DNA of 64,000 nucleotides from an uncultured Tolumonas sp. Its GTDB lineage: Bacteria > Pseudomonadota > Gammaproteobacteria > Enterobacterales > Aeromonadaceae. The stretch spans positions 2,259,501 through 2,323,500 of the forward strand of contig NZ_OY782757.1 of assembly GCF_963678185.1 (NCBI RefSeq), in the 5' to 3' direction. The position numbers were made by a program, and so were the translations under genes. How positions within the stretch are numbered: the stretch's first letter is position 1; each line of letters opens with the position of its first letter. Positions 39,427 to 47,655 of this stretch are shown here, one piece after another. The notes under the pieces were generated by a model. That model had not been told where the DNA came from. It ran no database searches and saw nothing but the letters and a program-made list of their open reading frames with translations.

Positions 39427-39648
39427 ATGCTGACGGAACTCGATCCGCTACTGCTATTCGCCAATATTGTGATTGGTTCTATCGGCACCGGTTACTTTAT
39501 CTATGGCAAACGCCAGTCCCACCTTTTGGCCTTACTGGCCGGCATAGGTCTGATAACACTGACATTTATTGTCACTGATTTAGGCTGGCTTTGTCTGTGG
39601 GCACTGGTGTTGATGGCTGCCCCAAAACTTCTGGGGCAGTATTTCTGA
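39427..39648 (+). CDS. Small inner-membrane protein, 73 aa
   Basis: A 73 aa hydrophobic protein with two or three predicted helices: LLLFANIVIGSIGTGYFIYG, then LLALLAGIGLITLTFIV and LCLWALVLMAAPKLL. I do not recognise a named family with certainty. It starts 9 bp after the entericidin-like gene, so the two are probably cotranscribed, and ends 2 bp from the stop of the convergent can gene. The regular membrane pattern and tight packing support a real gene. Confidence 0.65.
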   Translation: MLTELDPLLLFANIVIGSIGTGYFIYGKRQSHLLALLAGIGLITLTFIVTDLGWLCLWALVLMAAPKLLGQYF

Positions 39649-39650
39649 AC

Positions 39651-40313
39651 TTATTTGTGTTGATGCAGCGCCGATACTTTTTGGCAGGAAGAACGATACA
39701 CTTCCGGGATCTGCTCTAACGCGTTAACCGTGATATCCAGGTCACGCAACAAGCCATCTTTGACGTCATAGATCCAGCCATGTACCGCCAGATCCTGCCC
39801 ACGGCGCCATGCATTCTGCACAATCGAGGTGTAACAAACATTGGCCACCTGCTCGAGCACATTCAGCTCGCACATATAGTCTTGGCGTTCATGTTCATCT
39901 TCAATCTCGTCGATATGGTCGCGATATTTATAATTGATATCTTTGATGTTGCGTAACCAGTTATCAATCAACCCATATTCATTATTGCCCATCGCGGCAA
40001 TGACACCACCACAGTGATAATGGCCACACACGATGACATGTTTTACTTTCAACACTTCCACCGCATATTGAATGACCGACAGACAGTTAAAATCGGTGTG
40101 CACCACCAGATTCGCCACGTTGCGATGCACAAACACATCACCGGGTAATAAACCGAGCAATTCATTCGCTGGCACTCGACTGTCAGAGCAACCGATCCAC
40201 AAATATTCCGGTGCTTGTTGTGAGGCCAGTTTTTCAAAAAACTGCGGGTCTTCCGCTTTGATCTGCTCAGCCCATTCGCGATTTTGTTCAAATAATTGCT
40301 TCAGCAGTTTCAT
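39651..40313 (-). CDS. can: Beta-class carbonic anhydrase
   Basis: Zinc enzyme that interconverts CO2 and bicarbonate in the cytoplasm, 220 aa as in E. coli Can. Zinc ligands are C42 and D44 (GCSDSRVP), H98 and C101 (GHYHCGG). The R46 partner of the Asp-Arg dyad is present. It is convergent with the small membrane gene and lies downstream of rpoH, from which it is separated by a strong terminator, so it has its own promoter in the short gap of about 70 bp. Confidence 0.95.
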   Translation of the reverse strand: MKLLKQLFEQNREWAEQIKAEDPQFFEKLASQQAPEYLWIGCSDSRVPANELLGLLPGDVFVHRNVANLVVHTDFNCLSVIQYAVEVLKVKHVIVCGHYHCGGVIAAMGNNEYGLIDNWLRNIKDINYKYRDHIDEIEDEHERQDYMCELNVLEQVANVCYTSIVQNAWRRGQDLAVHGWIYDVKDGLLRDLDITVNALEQIPEVYRSSCQKVSALHQHK

Positions 40314-40334
40314 GCATTTCTCCCTTTTACCGCC

Positions 40335-40360
40335 AAAAAAAAGGCCTCGCTAAAGAGACC
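40335..40360 (-). terminator. Intrinsic terminator after rpoH
   Basis: On the minus strand GGTCTC, a 6 nt loop and GAGGCC are followed by eight T. It lies 20 bp beyond the rpoH stop and just before can. Confidence 0.85.
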
Positions 40361-40380
40361 TTTCGTGGTTTAGTCAGGCC

Positions 40381-41235
40381 TTACGCCTCCAGCACATCCT
40401 TGAGCTTCTTCAACGCGTTCTTTTCCAGCTGTCGCACGCGCTCCGCCGAGACGCCGTAACGATCGGCCAACTCTTGCAGCGTCAGCTTGTTATCTTCATC
40501 CAACCAACGGGCACGGATGATCTGCTGGCTACGCTCATCCAGACCTTGCAGGGCATAGCTCAGACGGTGTTCCGCGTGGTTGTCCCAGTTACTATTTTCA
40601 TACACGGCAGCCAGGTCAGATGATTTATCTTCCAGATATTGTGCCGGTGCAAAATTACTTTCGCTGTCGTCATCGTCGTAACCATCGAAGGAGTGATCCT
40701 GACCACTCATGCGCGCTTCCATCTCGGTCACATCTTCTGGTGACACGCCTAATTCATTGGCGACGGTGCGCACTTCGTCTTGGTTAAACCAGCCGAGGCG
40801 TTTTTTGTTTTTTCGCAGGTTGAAGAACAACTTCCGTTGCGCTTTGGTGGTGGCGACTTTGACCATACGCCAGTTACGCAGCACATATTCATGAATTTCG
40901 GCTTTGATCCAATGCACCGCAAACGAGACCAGACGCACACCGACGGTTGGATCAAAGCGTTTTACCGCTTTCATCAAGCCGATGTTACCTTCCTGAACCA
41001 GATCCGCTTGCGGCAATCCATAGCCAGAATAGTTGCGTGCGATGTGCACCACAAAACGCAGATGTGACATAACCAACTGACGGGCAGCTTCCAAATCACC
41101 ATGGTTTTGTAATTGTTCAGCCAGTTCCCGTTCTTTTTCAGCCGTCAGCATCGGTATGCTGTTTACCGCCTGAATATAGCCCTCAAGACTACCCTGAGGA
41201 ACCAGAACTAAATTGCGCTGAAGTGCAGTACTCAT
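40381..41235 (-). CDS. rpoH: RNA polymerase sigma-32 (heat shock sigma factor)
   Basis: Sigma-70 family factor that directs RNA polymerase to heat-shock promoters, 284 aa. Region 2 is [33 protein letters not shown]. The RpoH box, specific to sigma-32, reads [13 protein letters not shown]. Region 4 ends with [26 protein letters not shown], which binds the -35 box. It follows ftsYEX in the usual order but is separated from it by a terminator and 360 bp, so it is independently transcribed. Levels are probably controlled by translation and proteolysis, as in E. coli. Confidence 0.97.
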   Translation of the reverse strand: MSTALQRNLVLVPQGSLEGYIQAVNSIPMLTAEKERELAEQLQNHGDLEAARQLVMSHLRFVVHIARNYSGYGLPQADLVQEGNIGLMKAVKRFDPTVGVRLVSFAVHWIKAEIHEYVLRNWRMVKVATTKAQRKLFFNLRKNKKRLGWFNQDEVRTVANELGVSPEDVTEMEARMSGQDHSFDGYDDDDSESNFAPAQYLEDKSSDLAAVYENSNWDNHAEHRLSYALQGLDERSQQIIRARWLDEDNKLTLQELADRYGVSAERVRQLEKNALKKLKDVLEA

Positions 41236-41375
41236 CGAATACCTCTTTTACCTTACGTCGAATGCTTCATTCAAAGGTTGTGTAATAACATATCCCGCAA
41301 GCAATCGGGATATTTAAACTTGTTCAATATCAAGTTTTGCATATCTTGTCACGCTTGTTAACAAATTTCAGACAT
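41236..41375 (-). promoter_or_regulatory. rpoH leader region with a hairpin
   Basis: The rpoH upstream region contains an 8 bp perfect stem, ATATCCCG (41290-41297) and CGGGATAT (41306-41313), about 55 bp before the ATG, and a smaller GAATG/CATTC hairpin closer to it. TTGATA and TTGAAC around 41320-41333 (minus strand) are promoter-like. GAGG lies 8 bases before the start. A structured leader fits a gene controlled at translation, but the function of this hairpin is not shown. Confidence 0.35.
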
Positions 41376-41402
41376 AAAAAAGGGGAGACCTAAAGACTCC
41401 CC
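41376..41402 (-). terminator. Intrinsic terminator of the ftsYEX operon
   Basis: On the minus strand GGGGAG, a 9 nt loop and CTCCCC are followed by six T and ATGTC. It lies about 200 bp beyond ftsX and before rpoH. The stretch between it and ftsX (41403-41597) holds nothing I can recognise. Confidence 0.8.
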
Positions 41403-41597
41403 GAAATCTGAGCATGTTTCCGATATACCAAGTATCAAAAATACATCATCACCAAGCCAAAGGAGAAAGATAACTTTCCCAACAGAATTAACCCTCAAAT
41501 AATCAGACAGCGCGTTTGCACAAAAGTTCACTTTTTCTTCAAAAATTTTCAAATTAATTTTGTGAGCACTTCATTTTGGGGCCGATAGCTGCAATCT

Positions 41598-42566
41598 TTA
41601 TTTTGGTTCAATCTCGCTTAAGTGTTTATGTACGGAAAACCACGCCGCGCCCATACTGAGCGAAACGCCGAGCAGGATCAGCAAACCACCATCGGCAGAG
41701 CCCAACCCCACCAGACGGAAACTGCTGTCATATAATTCGGCCAGATAAGTTACCGCTTTTTCACTGAGTAACAGCAGCACTTCTGACAACCACCAGGCCA
41801 CTAAACCACCCACGGCACCATACCAGAAGCCTAAGTAAAGAAACGGGCGTTGGATAAAGCCATCTGTGGCCCCCACCAGTTTCATCACCTCAATTTCCGC
41901 GCGACGGTTAAAGATATATAAGCGCAGGGTGTTGGCCACGGTCAGCAAGAGCCCGATAACCAAGAAACCTGCAAACACATGCACCAACTGACGCGCCAGA
42001 CCGATGATGCCGTTCAACCGGGTCACCCACTGAATATCCAGTTTACCCTGCTGGACCGCGCTTTCCTGCCGCAGGCTTTGCAGTAACTGCTCACTTTGCT
42101 GCGGTGTGCGGAAGGCTTGCCGTGGTGTCACTTCCAGCACCGGCGGTAGCGGGTTATCCGACAGATAGGCTTGCGCTTCAGAAAAACCGGACAGCGCCTT
42201 GAACTCGCTCATACCTTGTTCCGGCGAGATGTAACGCACCGATTCCACCTGATTATTTTGCCGAATGCGATCCTGCAACGCCTGCAATTCCGGTTCCGTG
42301 GTACCTTTTTGCAGATACAGGGTAATTTGCGTGCCGTTTTCCCACTGCGCGGTGACGTTTTCGGCATTTTTCAAAATCACCAGCAAGGTCGCTGGTAACG
42401 CCAGACTGACCCCGATCACGCCAATCGTCATCAACGATGTCAGTGGTGTATGCCAGATCTCACGCATGGTTTGTCGCAGTTGCTGGATATGGATAAACAG
42501 CCACAGCGAAAAACGACTGCCTTGCCCCGGTGTTGGCTGCACATGTGAAGTTGGTTTACGCGCCAT
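41598..42566 (-). CDS. ftsX: Cell division protein FtsX
   Basis: Permease-like membrane partner of FtsE, 322 aa. A cytoplasmic N-terminal tail is followed by TM1 ([21 protein letters not shown]), a large periplasmic domain of about 110 residues that in other species governs amidase activation by EnvC, and three further helices ([55 protein letters not shown]). [14 protein letters not shown] lies on the cytoplasmic side. The start overlaps ftsE by 11 bp, indicating translational coupling. Confidence 0.95.
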   Translation of the reverse strand: MARKPTSHVQPTPGQGSRFSLWLFIHIQQLRQTMREIWHTPLTSLMTIGVIGVSLALPATLLVILKNAENVTAQWENGTQITLYLQKGTTEPELQALQDRIRQNNQVESVRYISPEQGMSEFKALSGFSEAQAYLSDNPLPPVLEVTPRQAFRTPQQSEQLLQSLRQESAVQQGKLDIQWVTRLNGIIGLARQLVHVFAGFLVIGLLLTVANTLRLYIFNRRAEIEVMKLVGATDGFIQRPFLYLGFWYGAVGGLVAWWLSEVLLLLSEKAVTYLAELYDSSFRLVGLGSADGGLLILLGVSLSMGAAWFSVHKHLSEIEPK

Positions 42567-43236
42567 GTTCGGCCCCCAAGCTATCTTCCACTAACCGTCC
42601 GTGCTGCAACACCAATTTACGTTGCCCGCTTTCGGCAATCAGCGCTTGGTCATGGCTGGCAATCAACACCGCCACGCCTTGTGCGTTCAATTCACGGAAC
42701 AGTTGCATGATGTCATGCGCCAGCGCGGCATCGAGGTTACCGGTCGGTTCGTCGGCCAGCAGTAACGGCGGCATATTCACAATCGCGCGGGCAATACCGA
42801 CGCGTTGCTGTTCACCACCGGAGAGCATCATCGGGACATGCTGCGCTTTGTTATGCAGATGGACTTTATCCAGTGCGGCCATGACGCGTTTTTGAATTTC
42901 CAGCGGTGAAGCACCGGCGATCTGCAGTGGCAGCGCCACGTTGTCGAACACGGAACGGTCGAGCAGCAGACGGTGATCTTGGAAAATCATGCCGATCTGA
43001 CGACGGATAAACGGCACGTCCGCTTTGGTGATCTGCGAGAGATCGCGGCGGTTGAACAGAATACGGCCATCGGATGGCCGCTCCTGCACGCTGATCAGTT
43101 TCAGTAAGGTACTTTTACCCGCCCCGGAATGACCGGTCAGAAACGCCATTTCGCCGGAACGCAGCTGGAAGCTGACCTTTTGCAGTGCCATGTGTCCACC
43201 GCTGTACACCTTACTGACATGGTCGAACTGGATCAT
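42556..43236 (-). CDS. ftsE: Cell division ATP-binding protein FtsE
   Basis: ABC-type ATPase of the FtsEX complex at the division septum, 226 aa. Walker A is [12 protein letters not shown] (residues 36-47), the signature [16 protein letters not shown] and Walker [16 protein letters not shown]. It overlaps ftsX by 11 bp and starts 3 bp after ftsY, so the three genes form a compact operon in the order ftsY-ftsE-ftsX, as in E. coli. Confidence 0.96.
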   Translation of the reverse strand: MIQFDHVSKVYSGGHMALQKVSFQLRSGEMAFLTGHSGAGKSTLLKLISVQERPSDGRILFNRRDLSQITKADVPFIRRQIGMIFQDHRLLLDRSVFDNVALPLQIAGASPLEIQKRVMAALDKVHLHNKAQHVPMMLSGGEQQRVGIARAIVNMPPLLLADEPTGNLDAALAHDIMQLFRELNAQGVAVLIASHDQALIAESGQRKLVLQHGRLVEDSLGAEHGA

Positions 43237-43239
43237 GGT

Positions 43240-44490
43240 TTAGTGTTGTTCTCCGCCAAACAGCGCTTCGATAAAATCATTGGCTTCGAATGGACGCAGA
43301 TCTTCAATCGCTTCACCAACACCGATATAACGAATCGGGATACCAAACTGATTAGCAATCGCGAAAATCACGCCGCCTTTCGCCGTGCCGTCGAGCTTAG
43401 TCAGGGTAATACCATTGACCCCCACGGCTTCACCGAACAATTTCGCCTGGCTGATCGCGTTTTGACCGGTGCTGGCATCGAGCGTCAGCATCACTTCGTG
43501 TGGTGCGCTGTCATCCAGCTTTTTCATCACCCGCACGATTTTTTTCAGCTCTTCCATCAGGTGGCCTTTGTTCTGCAAACGGCCTGCCGTATCGGCAATC
43601 AAAATGTCGATGTTGCGTGATTTCGCCGCCTGAATGGCATCAAAGATCACGGATGCGGAATCAGCACCGGTATGCTGAGCAATGACCGGAATGTGGTTGC
43701 GTTGCCCCCACACTTGCAACTGCTCGACGGCCGCAGCACGGAAGGTATCCCCTGCCGCTAACATGACCGATTTACCTTGTGCCTGAAAGTGTTTGGCTAA
43801 CTTACCAATGGTCGTGGTTTTACCCACACCATTCACGCCGATCATCAAAATAACATACGGCGTTTTGCTGCTGTCGATCTGCAACGGCTGGCTGACTGGC
43901 TGCAAAATAGCGGCCATTTCCTGCTTCAACAGGTCATATAACGCTTCGGCGTCTTTTAACTGGTGGAACTTAGCCTGTTTGATCAGGTTTTGCATGATGC
44001 GCTGGGTAGTTTCCACGCCCAGATCGGCGGTCAGTAACTGGGTTTCCAGCTCATCAAACAGGTCGTCATCGAGTTTTTTACCGCGAAACAGCGCCATGAA
44101 ACCGGCACCGATCGATTCGCGGGTACGCATCAGCCCTTTGACTAAACGGCTGAACAGTCCGGCACGTTTTGGTCGCTCTTGCGTCTCTTCGTGAAATTCA
44201 GCCGCCTCGGCAGAATCAGTGGCGATAAAGTCGCTGACCGAGTCATCTATCGGCGTTTCTGGTTCGAAAACAACCTCCGGCTCTGTTGTTTCCGTCATTA
44301 CCACTTCGGCTTCCACCACGGAAGGTTCCGCTTCTGTGGCGTGGGGAGTTATTTCAGCTTCGATCGACGGCGCAACCACAACCGCTTCTGGGGTTGGTTG
44401 TTCGACTACCGGTGTGGTTTTTACGGTTTCTTCCGGTGCTGTTTTATCTTTCGATCCCCGGCCGAACCAGGAGAAAAGTCCTTTTGCCAT
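43240..44490 (-). CDS. ftsY: Signal recognition particle receptor FtsY
   Basis: GTPase that docks ribosome-SRP complexes at the inner membrane, 416 aa. An acidic N-terminal A domain of about 110 residues, rich in Glu and Val, starts after a short amphipathic MAKGLFSWFGRG. The N and G domains follow, with GVNGVGKTTTIGKLA (G1), DTFRAAAVEQLQ, DTAGRLQNKG and TKLDGTAKGG. It is the first gene of the ftsYEX operon and divergent from rsmD, with about 115 bp between them for both promoters. Confidence 0.96.
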   Translation of the reverse strand: MAKGLFSWFGRGSKDKTAPEETVKTTPVVEQPTPEAVVVAPSIEAEITPHATEAEPSVVEAEVVMTETTEPEVVFEPETPIDDSVSDFIATDSAEAAEFHEETQERPKRAGLFSRLVKGLMRTRESIGAGFMALFRGKKLDDDLFDELETQLLTADLGVETTQRIMQNLIKQAKFHQLKDAEALYDLLKQEMAAILQPVSQPLQIDSSKTPYVILMIGVNGVGKTTTIGKLAKHFQAQGKSVMLAAGDTFRAAAVEQLQVWGQRNHIPVIAQHTGADSASVIFDAIQAAKSRNIDILIADTAGRLQNKGHLMEELKKIVRVMKKLDDSAPHEVMLTLDASTGQNAISQAKLFGEAVGVNGITLTKLDGTAKGGVIFAIANQFGIPIRYIGVGEAIEDLRPFEANDFIEALFGGEQH

Positions 44491-44604
44491 TAACGATTAC
44501 TCACTTGCTGCATTGACTGCTAGAATGCCGCCTTCGCTGGCGATGACGGAACATAAACTGGGCGTCATACTACCACCTTTTCCTGCTTTTAATGAAGAAA
44601 CCCC

Positions 44605-45219
44605 ATGGCGCGTAGCAAAACTTCCTCTCCTCGTTCCACCCCATCGACTGGCCGTGCCGGTAACATTCGCTTGATCAGCGGCCAATGGCGTGGACGCAAA
44701 TTACCGGTGCATGACGTTGAAGGGCTACGCCCCACCACCGATCGGGTAAAAGAGACGTTATTCAACTGGTTAGCCACCGATGTGCGCGATAGCCGCTGCC
44801 TGGATGTGTTTGCCGGAAGTGGCAGTTTGGGATTTGAAGCACTCTCCCGCTATGCCAGTTATGTCATGATGATCGAACAAGAGCCGAAAGCTGCCCGTCA
44901 GTTACAGGTTAATTTGCAGACCCTGCAGTGTACGCAGGCACAGGTCGTCTGCCGTGATGCCTTACAGGTGCTGCAGGCCGGCTGTAACGAGCCGTTCGAG
45001 CTAGTATTTTTAGACCCACCGTTTCGTAAAGAGCTGCTGACTGCGGTGATCCCATTACTGGAACAGCAAGGTTGGCTGGCCGATCGGGCGTTGATTTATC
45101 TGGAACGGGAAAACGAAGGTACCGCGCCGTTGATCCCGGCGAACTGGCAATTATTAAAAGACAAACAGGCTGGTCAGGTGTGTTACCAGCTGTATTTGCG
45201 GGAGTGTCCAACATCATGA
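44605..45219 (+). CDS. rsmD: 16S rRNA (guanine-966-N2)-methyltransferase
   Basis: SAM-dependent enzyme that methylates G966 of 16S rRNA, 204 aa. SAM-binding motif CLDVFAGSGSLGFEALSR and catalytic DPPF in ELVFLDPPFRKELL are visible; the N-terminal IRLISGQWRGRKLPV and LRPTTDRVKETLFNWL are family signatures. It is divergent from ftsY, the usual arrangement. Its stop overlaps the start of the next gene (yhhL) by ATGA, so translation is coupled. Confidence 0.96.
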   Translation: MARSKTSSPRSTPSTGRAGNIRLISGQWRGRKLPVHDVEGLRPTTDRVKETLFNWLATDVRDSRCLDVFAGSGSLGFEALSRYASYVMMIEQEPKAARQLQVNLQTLQCTQAQVVCRDALQVLQAGCNEPFELVFLDPPFRKELLTAVIPLLEQQGWLADRALIYLERENEGTAPLIPANWQLLKDKQAGQVCYQLYLRECPTS

Positions 45220-45536
45220 AATGGTTATTTTTGTTGTTAGCCAAGTTGATCGTTATGGGGTTTTGGCTGGGTAGTGTGTATTTCACCTTTATTCATCCAC
45301 TCGAAGGCAAAATTCACACACTGATCCCGGTATTTGCGGTATTAGTGTTGATGGTGCATGCCATTCAGGCCGCCATTATGACCTTGGTGGCGAAAGATAT
45401 GATCAAGCTGACCAAACGCGATTACATTGAGCTGTTGCTGTTTGGTTTCTTCCGCATGATTGAGTTACGGGGCGCCATTTATGAGGCAGCGCAGAAGAAA
45501 AAAGCCGAAATTGAGGCAAAAAGAAAGGCAGTCTGA
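45216..45536 (+). CDS. yhhL: YhhL-type DUF1145 family membrane protein
   Basis: A 106 aa inner-membrane protein with two to three helices (MKWLFLLLAKLIVMGFWLGS, then LIPVFAVLVLMVHAIQAAIM) and a basic C-terminal tail (AAQKKKAEIEAKRKAV). It corresponds to YhhL, a DUF1145 protein of unknown function located next to rsmD in enterobacteria. The ATG at 45216 is set by overlap with the rsmD stop (ATGA). The terminator stem begins in its last codons and its stop codon lies in the loop. Confidence 0.8.
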   Translation: MKWLFLLLAKLIVMGFWLGSVYFTFIHPLEGKIHTLIPVFAVLVLMVHAIQAAIMTLVAKDMIKLTKRDYIELLLFGFFRMIELRGAIYEAAQKKKAEIEAKRKAV

Positions 45537-45548
45537 GGACTGCCTTTT
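45527..45548 (+). terminator. Intrinsic terminator overlapping the yhhL stop
   Basis: GGCAGTC, a TGAG loop that contains the yhhL stop codon, and GACTGCC are followed by TTTTC. It ends the rsmD-yhhL transcript. Confidence 0.8.
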
Positions 45549-45567
45549 CATTTCATCCGTTGGGATT

Positions 45568-46155
45568 TTAACGATGCAGATATTGCACCGCGCCATCAAG
45601 TAACATCTGCACCGAGATCATCACCAGCAACATCCCCATCAAGCGTTCCATTGCCGTAAGCACACGTTCGCCAAGCAGTTTATGCACTTGCTCGTAGAAC
45701 ATCAGAATGATTGCCGAAGCACCCCACGATAATAACAGGGCCAGCACCCAATCCATCATCTGAGCTGGATATTGATGCGACAACAGCACCAATGCGGCCA
45801 AAATAGAAGGGCCGGCAATCATTGGGATCGCCATCGGTACAATCAACGGCTCTTCACCTTCCGGTAAACCGGTGACACCACCTTCACCAGGGAAAATCAT
45901 CCGCAGGGCAATCAAAAACAGTACGATGCCACCCGCGATACTGACTGCTTCCTGTTTCAGATTCAGCAGATTTAATAACTCCTGACCCGTGAACAGAAAG
46001 ACCAGCATCACCACCAAAGAAATCAGCAATTCTCGGATCATCACCTTACGGCGACGCCCTTCTGGTAACGGACGTAAAATTGACAGAAAAATCGGTAAAT
46101 TTCCGACCGGATCCATAATCAAAAATAACATTACTGCCGCTGTAATCACGCTCAT
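45568..46155 (-). CDS. yhgN: MarC/YhgN family membrane protein
   Basis: Six-helix inner-membrane protein of the MarC (UPF0056) family, closest by eye to YhgN, 195 aa. Markers are LFLIMDPVGNLPIFLSIL, GGIVLFLIALRMIFPG and VPMAIPMIAGPSILAALVLL. Members are often called NAAT transporters, but the substrate is not firmly known. The ATG at 46155 gives the family length; an earlier in-frame start would add 33 residues with no match. It is convergent with yhhL and divergent from pagL. Confidence 0.85.
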   Translation of the reverse strand: MSVITAAVMLFLIMDPVGNLPIFLSILRPLPEGRRRKVMIRELLISLVVMLVFLFTGQELLNLLNLKQEAVSIAGGIVLFLIALRMIFPGEGGVTGLPEGEEPLIVPMAIPMIAGPSILAALVLLSHQYPAQMMDWVLALLLSWGASAIILMFYEQVHKLLGERVLTAMERLMGMLLVMISVQMLLDGAVQYLHR

Positions 46156-46337
46156 ATGCTGTAATCCGAAAGAAAGGCAAAATAAAAGAGGGTAAACATG
46201 CGCTAGTCTAGCAAAACTGAGAACAACAGGCGATGTCCGTCGATTTGCCTGCATTTATTGAGAAAAAAACTATACTCAAATCAGTCACCTCTATACGCAG
46301 ATCTGCGTGAAACTGCTTTGCTCCACCGGAGGCACCT

Positions 46338-46880
46338 ATGTCGACTGCTTTGACTCTTCACTCCCGTTCATTGGCCGCCGCATTAAGCGGATTAACCTTA
46401 TTGCTAAGCGCAACCACCAGCGCGGCGGATGTTTCAGTCGCGTTAGGCCATTCCGCTGACAACACCATGACTTATCGCGTCGGGCTGCAATTCCCATGGC
46501 AAGACCGTTGGTTTGATTCAGATTTTGGCCGGCTCAGTGGTTATTGCACGCTTGGTTATACCTACTGGGAAAGTGATAATGCAGTGAATACCCACAGCTT
46601 ATCCGCTTCACCGGTGCTGACTTATGAATTTGGCTCGGCCAATGCCGCCGTACAGCCATTTGTCGAAGCCGGGATCGGCTTAGCCGCATTTAGTCGGAAT
46701 AAAATCGAAGATAGGGAGTTAGGTTCCAGCGTCAATTTTGAAGATCGACTGGGCATTGGTGTGCGGTTTTATCAACGGCATACCATTGGTATACAGGCAT
46801 TACATTATTCCAATGCCGGTCTCAGTTCACACAATGCCGGCATCGAGTCGTATAACGCCTATTACCGATTTAATTTCTGA
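46338..46880 (+). CDS. pagL: Lipid A 3-O-deacylase PagL
   Basis: Outer-membrane beta-barrel esterase that removes the 3-position acyl chain of lipid A. The 180 aa protein has a signal peptide to about residue 30 (SATTSAADVS) and the catalytic triad in the C-terminal block: H156 and S158 in LHYSNAG and E170 in GIESYN, with the 14-residue His-Glu spacing of PagL. It ends in an aromatic residue (YRFNF), as outer-membrane barrels do. GGAGG precedes the ATG. It lies about 770 bp before the arn operon, so two lipid A modification systems are neighbours. Sequence similarity outside the C-terminal block is low, as in all PagL proteins. Confidence 0.88.
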   Translation: MSTALTLHSRSLAAALSGLTLLLSATTSAADVSVALGHSADNTMTYRVGLQFPWQDRWFDSDFGRLSGYCTLGYTYWESDNAVNTHSLSASPVLTYEFGSANAAVQPFVEAGIGLAAFSRNKIEDRELGSSVNFEDRLGIGVRFYQRHTIGIQALHYSNAGLSSHNAGIESYNAYYRFNF

Positions 46881-46900
46881 AAGATATAACTCAAGAAACG

Positions 46901-46930
46901 AAAATGGTGCAACATATGTGCACCATTTTT
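46901..46930. terminator. Bidirectional terminator between pagL and yecH
   Basis: AAAATGGTGCA and TGCACCATTTT form an 11 bp perfect stem with a 7 nt loop, with A and T tracts on each side. It serves both convergent genes. Confidence 0.85.
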
Positions 46931-46951
46931 GTTGTATTCCGCGTAACAAGA

Positions 46952-47194
46952 TCAATGCTGACAGATATGTTCTTCGCGGGTATTGAAACCATCGTCTGCT
47001 GCCACGAATTTGCCTTTGGCTTCCAGAAAATCAATCAGCTGCAAAGCGGTCATGTCTTCTGCACTGCAGGTATGAAAGCGGGTATCCGCCCCAAAGCGGG
47101 TTTCGATAGCAGATTTCAAGCTGTCGCGGGTAAATTGACCGCCCAACTCCAGCATCATGTGCATAACATCGTGACCGTGTACAGATTGGCTCAT
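46952..47194 (-). CDS. yecH: YecH-family metal-binding protein (DUF2492)
   Basis: An 80 aa cytoplasmic protein matching YecH: VHGHDVMHMMLELGGQFTRDSL, RFGADTRFHTCSAEDMTA and FLEAKGKFV, ending in EEHICQH. Conserved His and Cys residues (HGHD, FHTCSAE, ICQH) could form a metal site, the reason for the family name; no function is known. A GGAG-like AAGGAGC precedes the start. It is convergent with pagL. A leftward terminator lies about 80 bp upstream, so it has its own promoter in the short gap. Confidence 0.85.
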   Translation of the reverse strand: MSQSVHGHDVMHMMLELGGQFTRDSLKSAIETRFGADTRFHTCSAEDMTALQLIDFLEAKGKFVAADDGFNTREEHICQH

Positions 47195-47274
47195 GGCAAG
47201 CTCCTTTTAATTAATGATGCATCATTTAAGCATCATTAATCTTCAACAGCGCCGGTGCAGATCAATAAAGCGGC

Positions 47275-47305
47275 AAAAAATAACCCCGGCATCCTGCCAG
47301 GGTTA
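47275..47305 (-). terminator. Leftward intrinsic terminator with no known gene behind it
   Basis: On the minus strand TAACCCTGGCA, a short GGA loop and TGCCGGGGTTA (11 bp stem, one mismatch) are followed by six T. No annotated minus-strand gene lies to its right before the window's arn operon, so it implies a short leftward transcript, perhaps a small RNA, from within 47306-47650. It could instead insulate yecH from antisense transcription of arn. Confidence 0.5.
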
Positions 47306-47472
47306 TCGGGGGCACACTCCGGTTTACTTCTCATCTACTCAATAGTTTAACTAACCACTCATTAACTACTGTAATCGAACTCTCATATTTAGAGTCAGAC
47401 GATACATCTCTTTTACATTTTAAATTCGCCAACACTCGCGTTGTACATCTGGTTACAGAATGACAAACCCTT

Positions 47473-47489
47473 TTTAAGCTTTGCTAAAG
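47473..47489 (+). promoter_or_regulatory. PmrA-box-like site upstream of arnB
   Basis: TTTAAG, five bases, CTAAAG matches the PmrA consensus of two (C/T)TTAAG half-sites separated by 5 bp with one mismatch. It lies 167 bp before the arnB start. PmrA is the known activator of arn operons in enterobacteria; regulation here is inference. Confidence 0.5.
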
Positions 47490-47655
47490 GTTCGCTCGTC
47501 ATGCTGCATCTCATCAGCGAGAACAAAACCTTTTCCCAATGGTGCCGTCGATCTCGCTGTGGTGATCCTAAAACGTTCATACAACACGAATAACCTATGC
47601 TTGAAATAGAGCGCAGTAATGCTCTTCCAAGGATGACTTACGAGGCTTAACTATC

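Larger units (their letters stand above)
47195..47655. other. Intergenic region between yecH and arnB
   Basis: This 461 bp region must hold the yecH promoter (left), the arn promoter (right), a leftward terminator at 47275-47305 with no assigned gene behind it, and a PmrA-box-like site at 47473-47489. A 32-codon minus-strand frame (47236-47334) runs through the terminator and is not supported as a gene. Confidence 0.6.

Noticed and set aside
41358-41552. 64-codon minus-strand frame between ftsX and rpoH
   Set aside because: It runs through the ftsYEX terminator hairpin, has no ribosome site and shows no recognisable family.
43129-43620. 163-codon plus-strand frame opposite ftsE/ftsY
   Set aside because: Spans two certain genes on the other strand and their junction; no ribosome site or family.
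47236-47334. 32-codon minus-strand frame containing a hydrophobic stretch upstream of yecH
   Set aside because: It reads through the leftward terminator, and there is no good ribosome site; kept only as context for the terminator.
47321-47349. GGTTTA and AGTTTA hexamers before arnB as a PhoP box
   Set aside because: The half-sites are 23 bp apart instead of the 11 bp required by the PhoP consensus.
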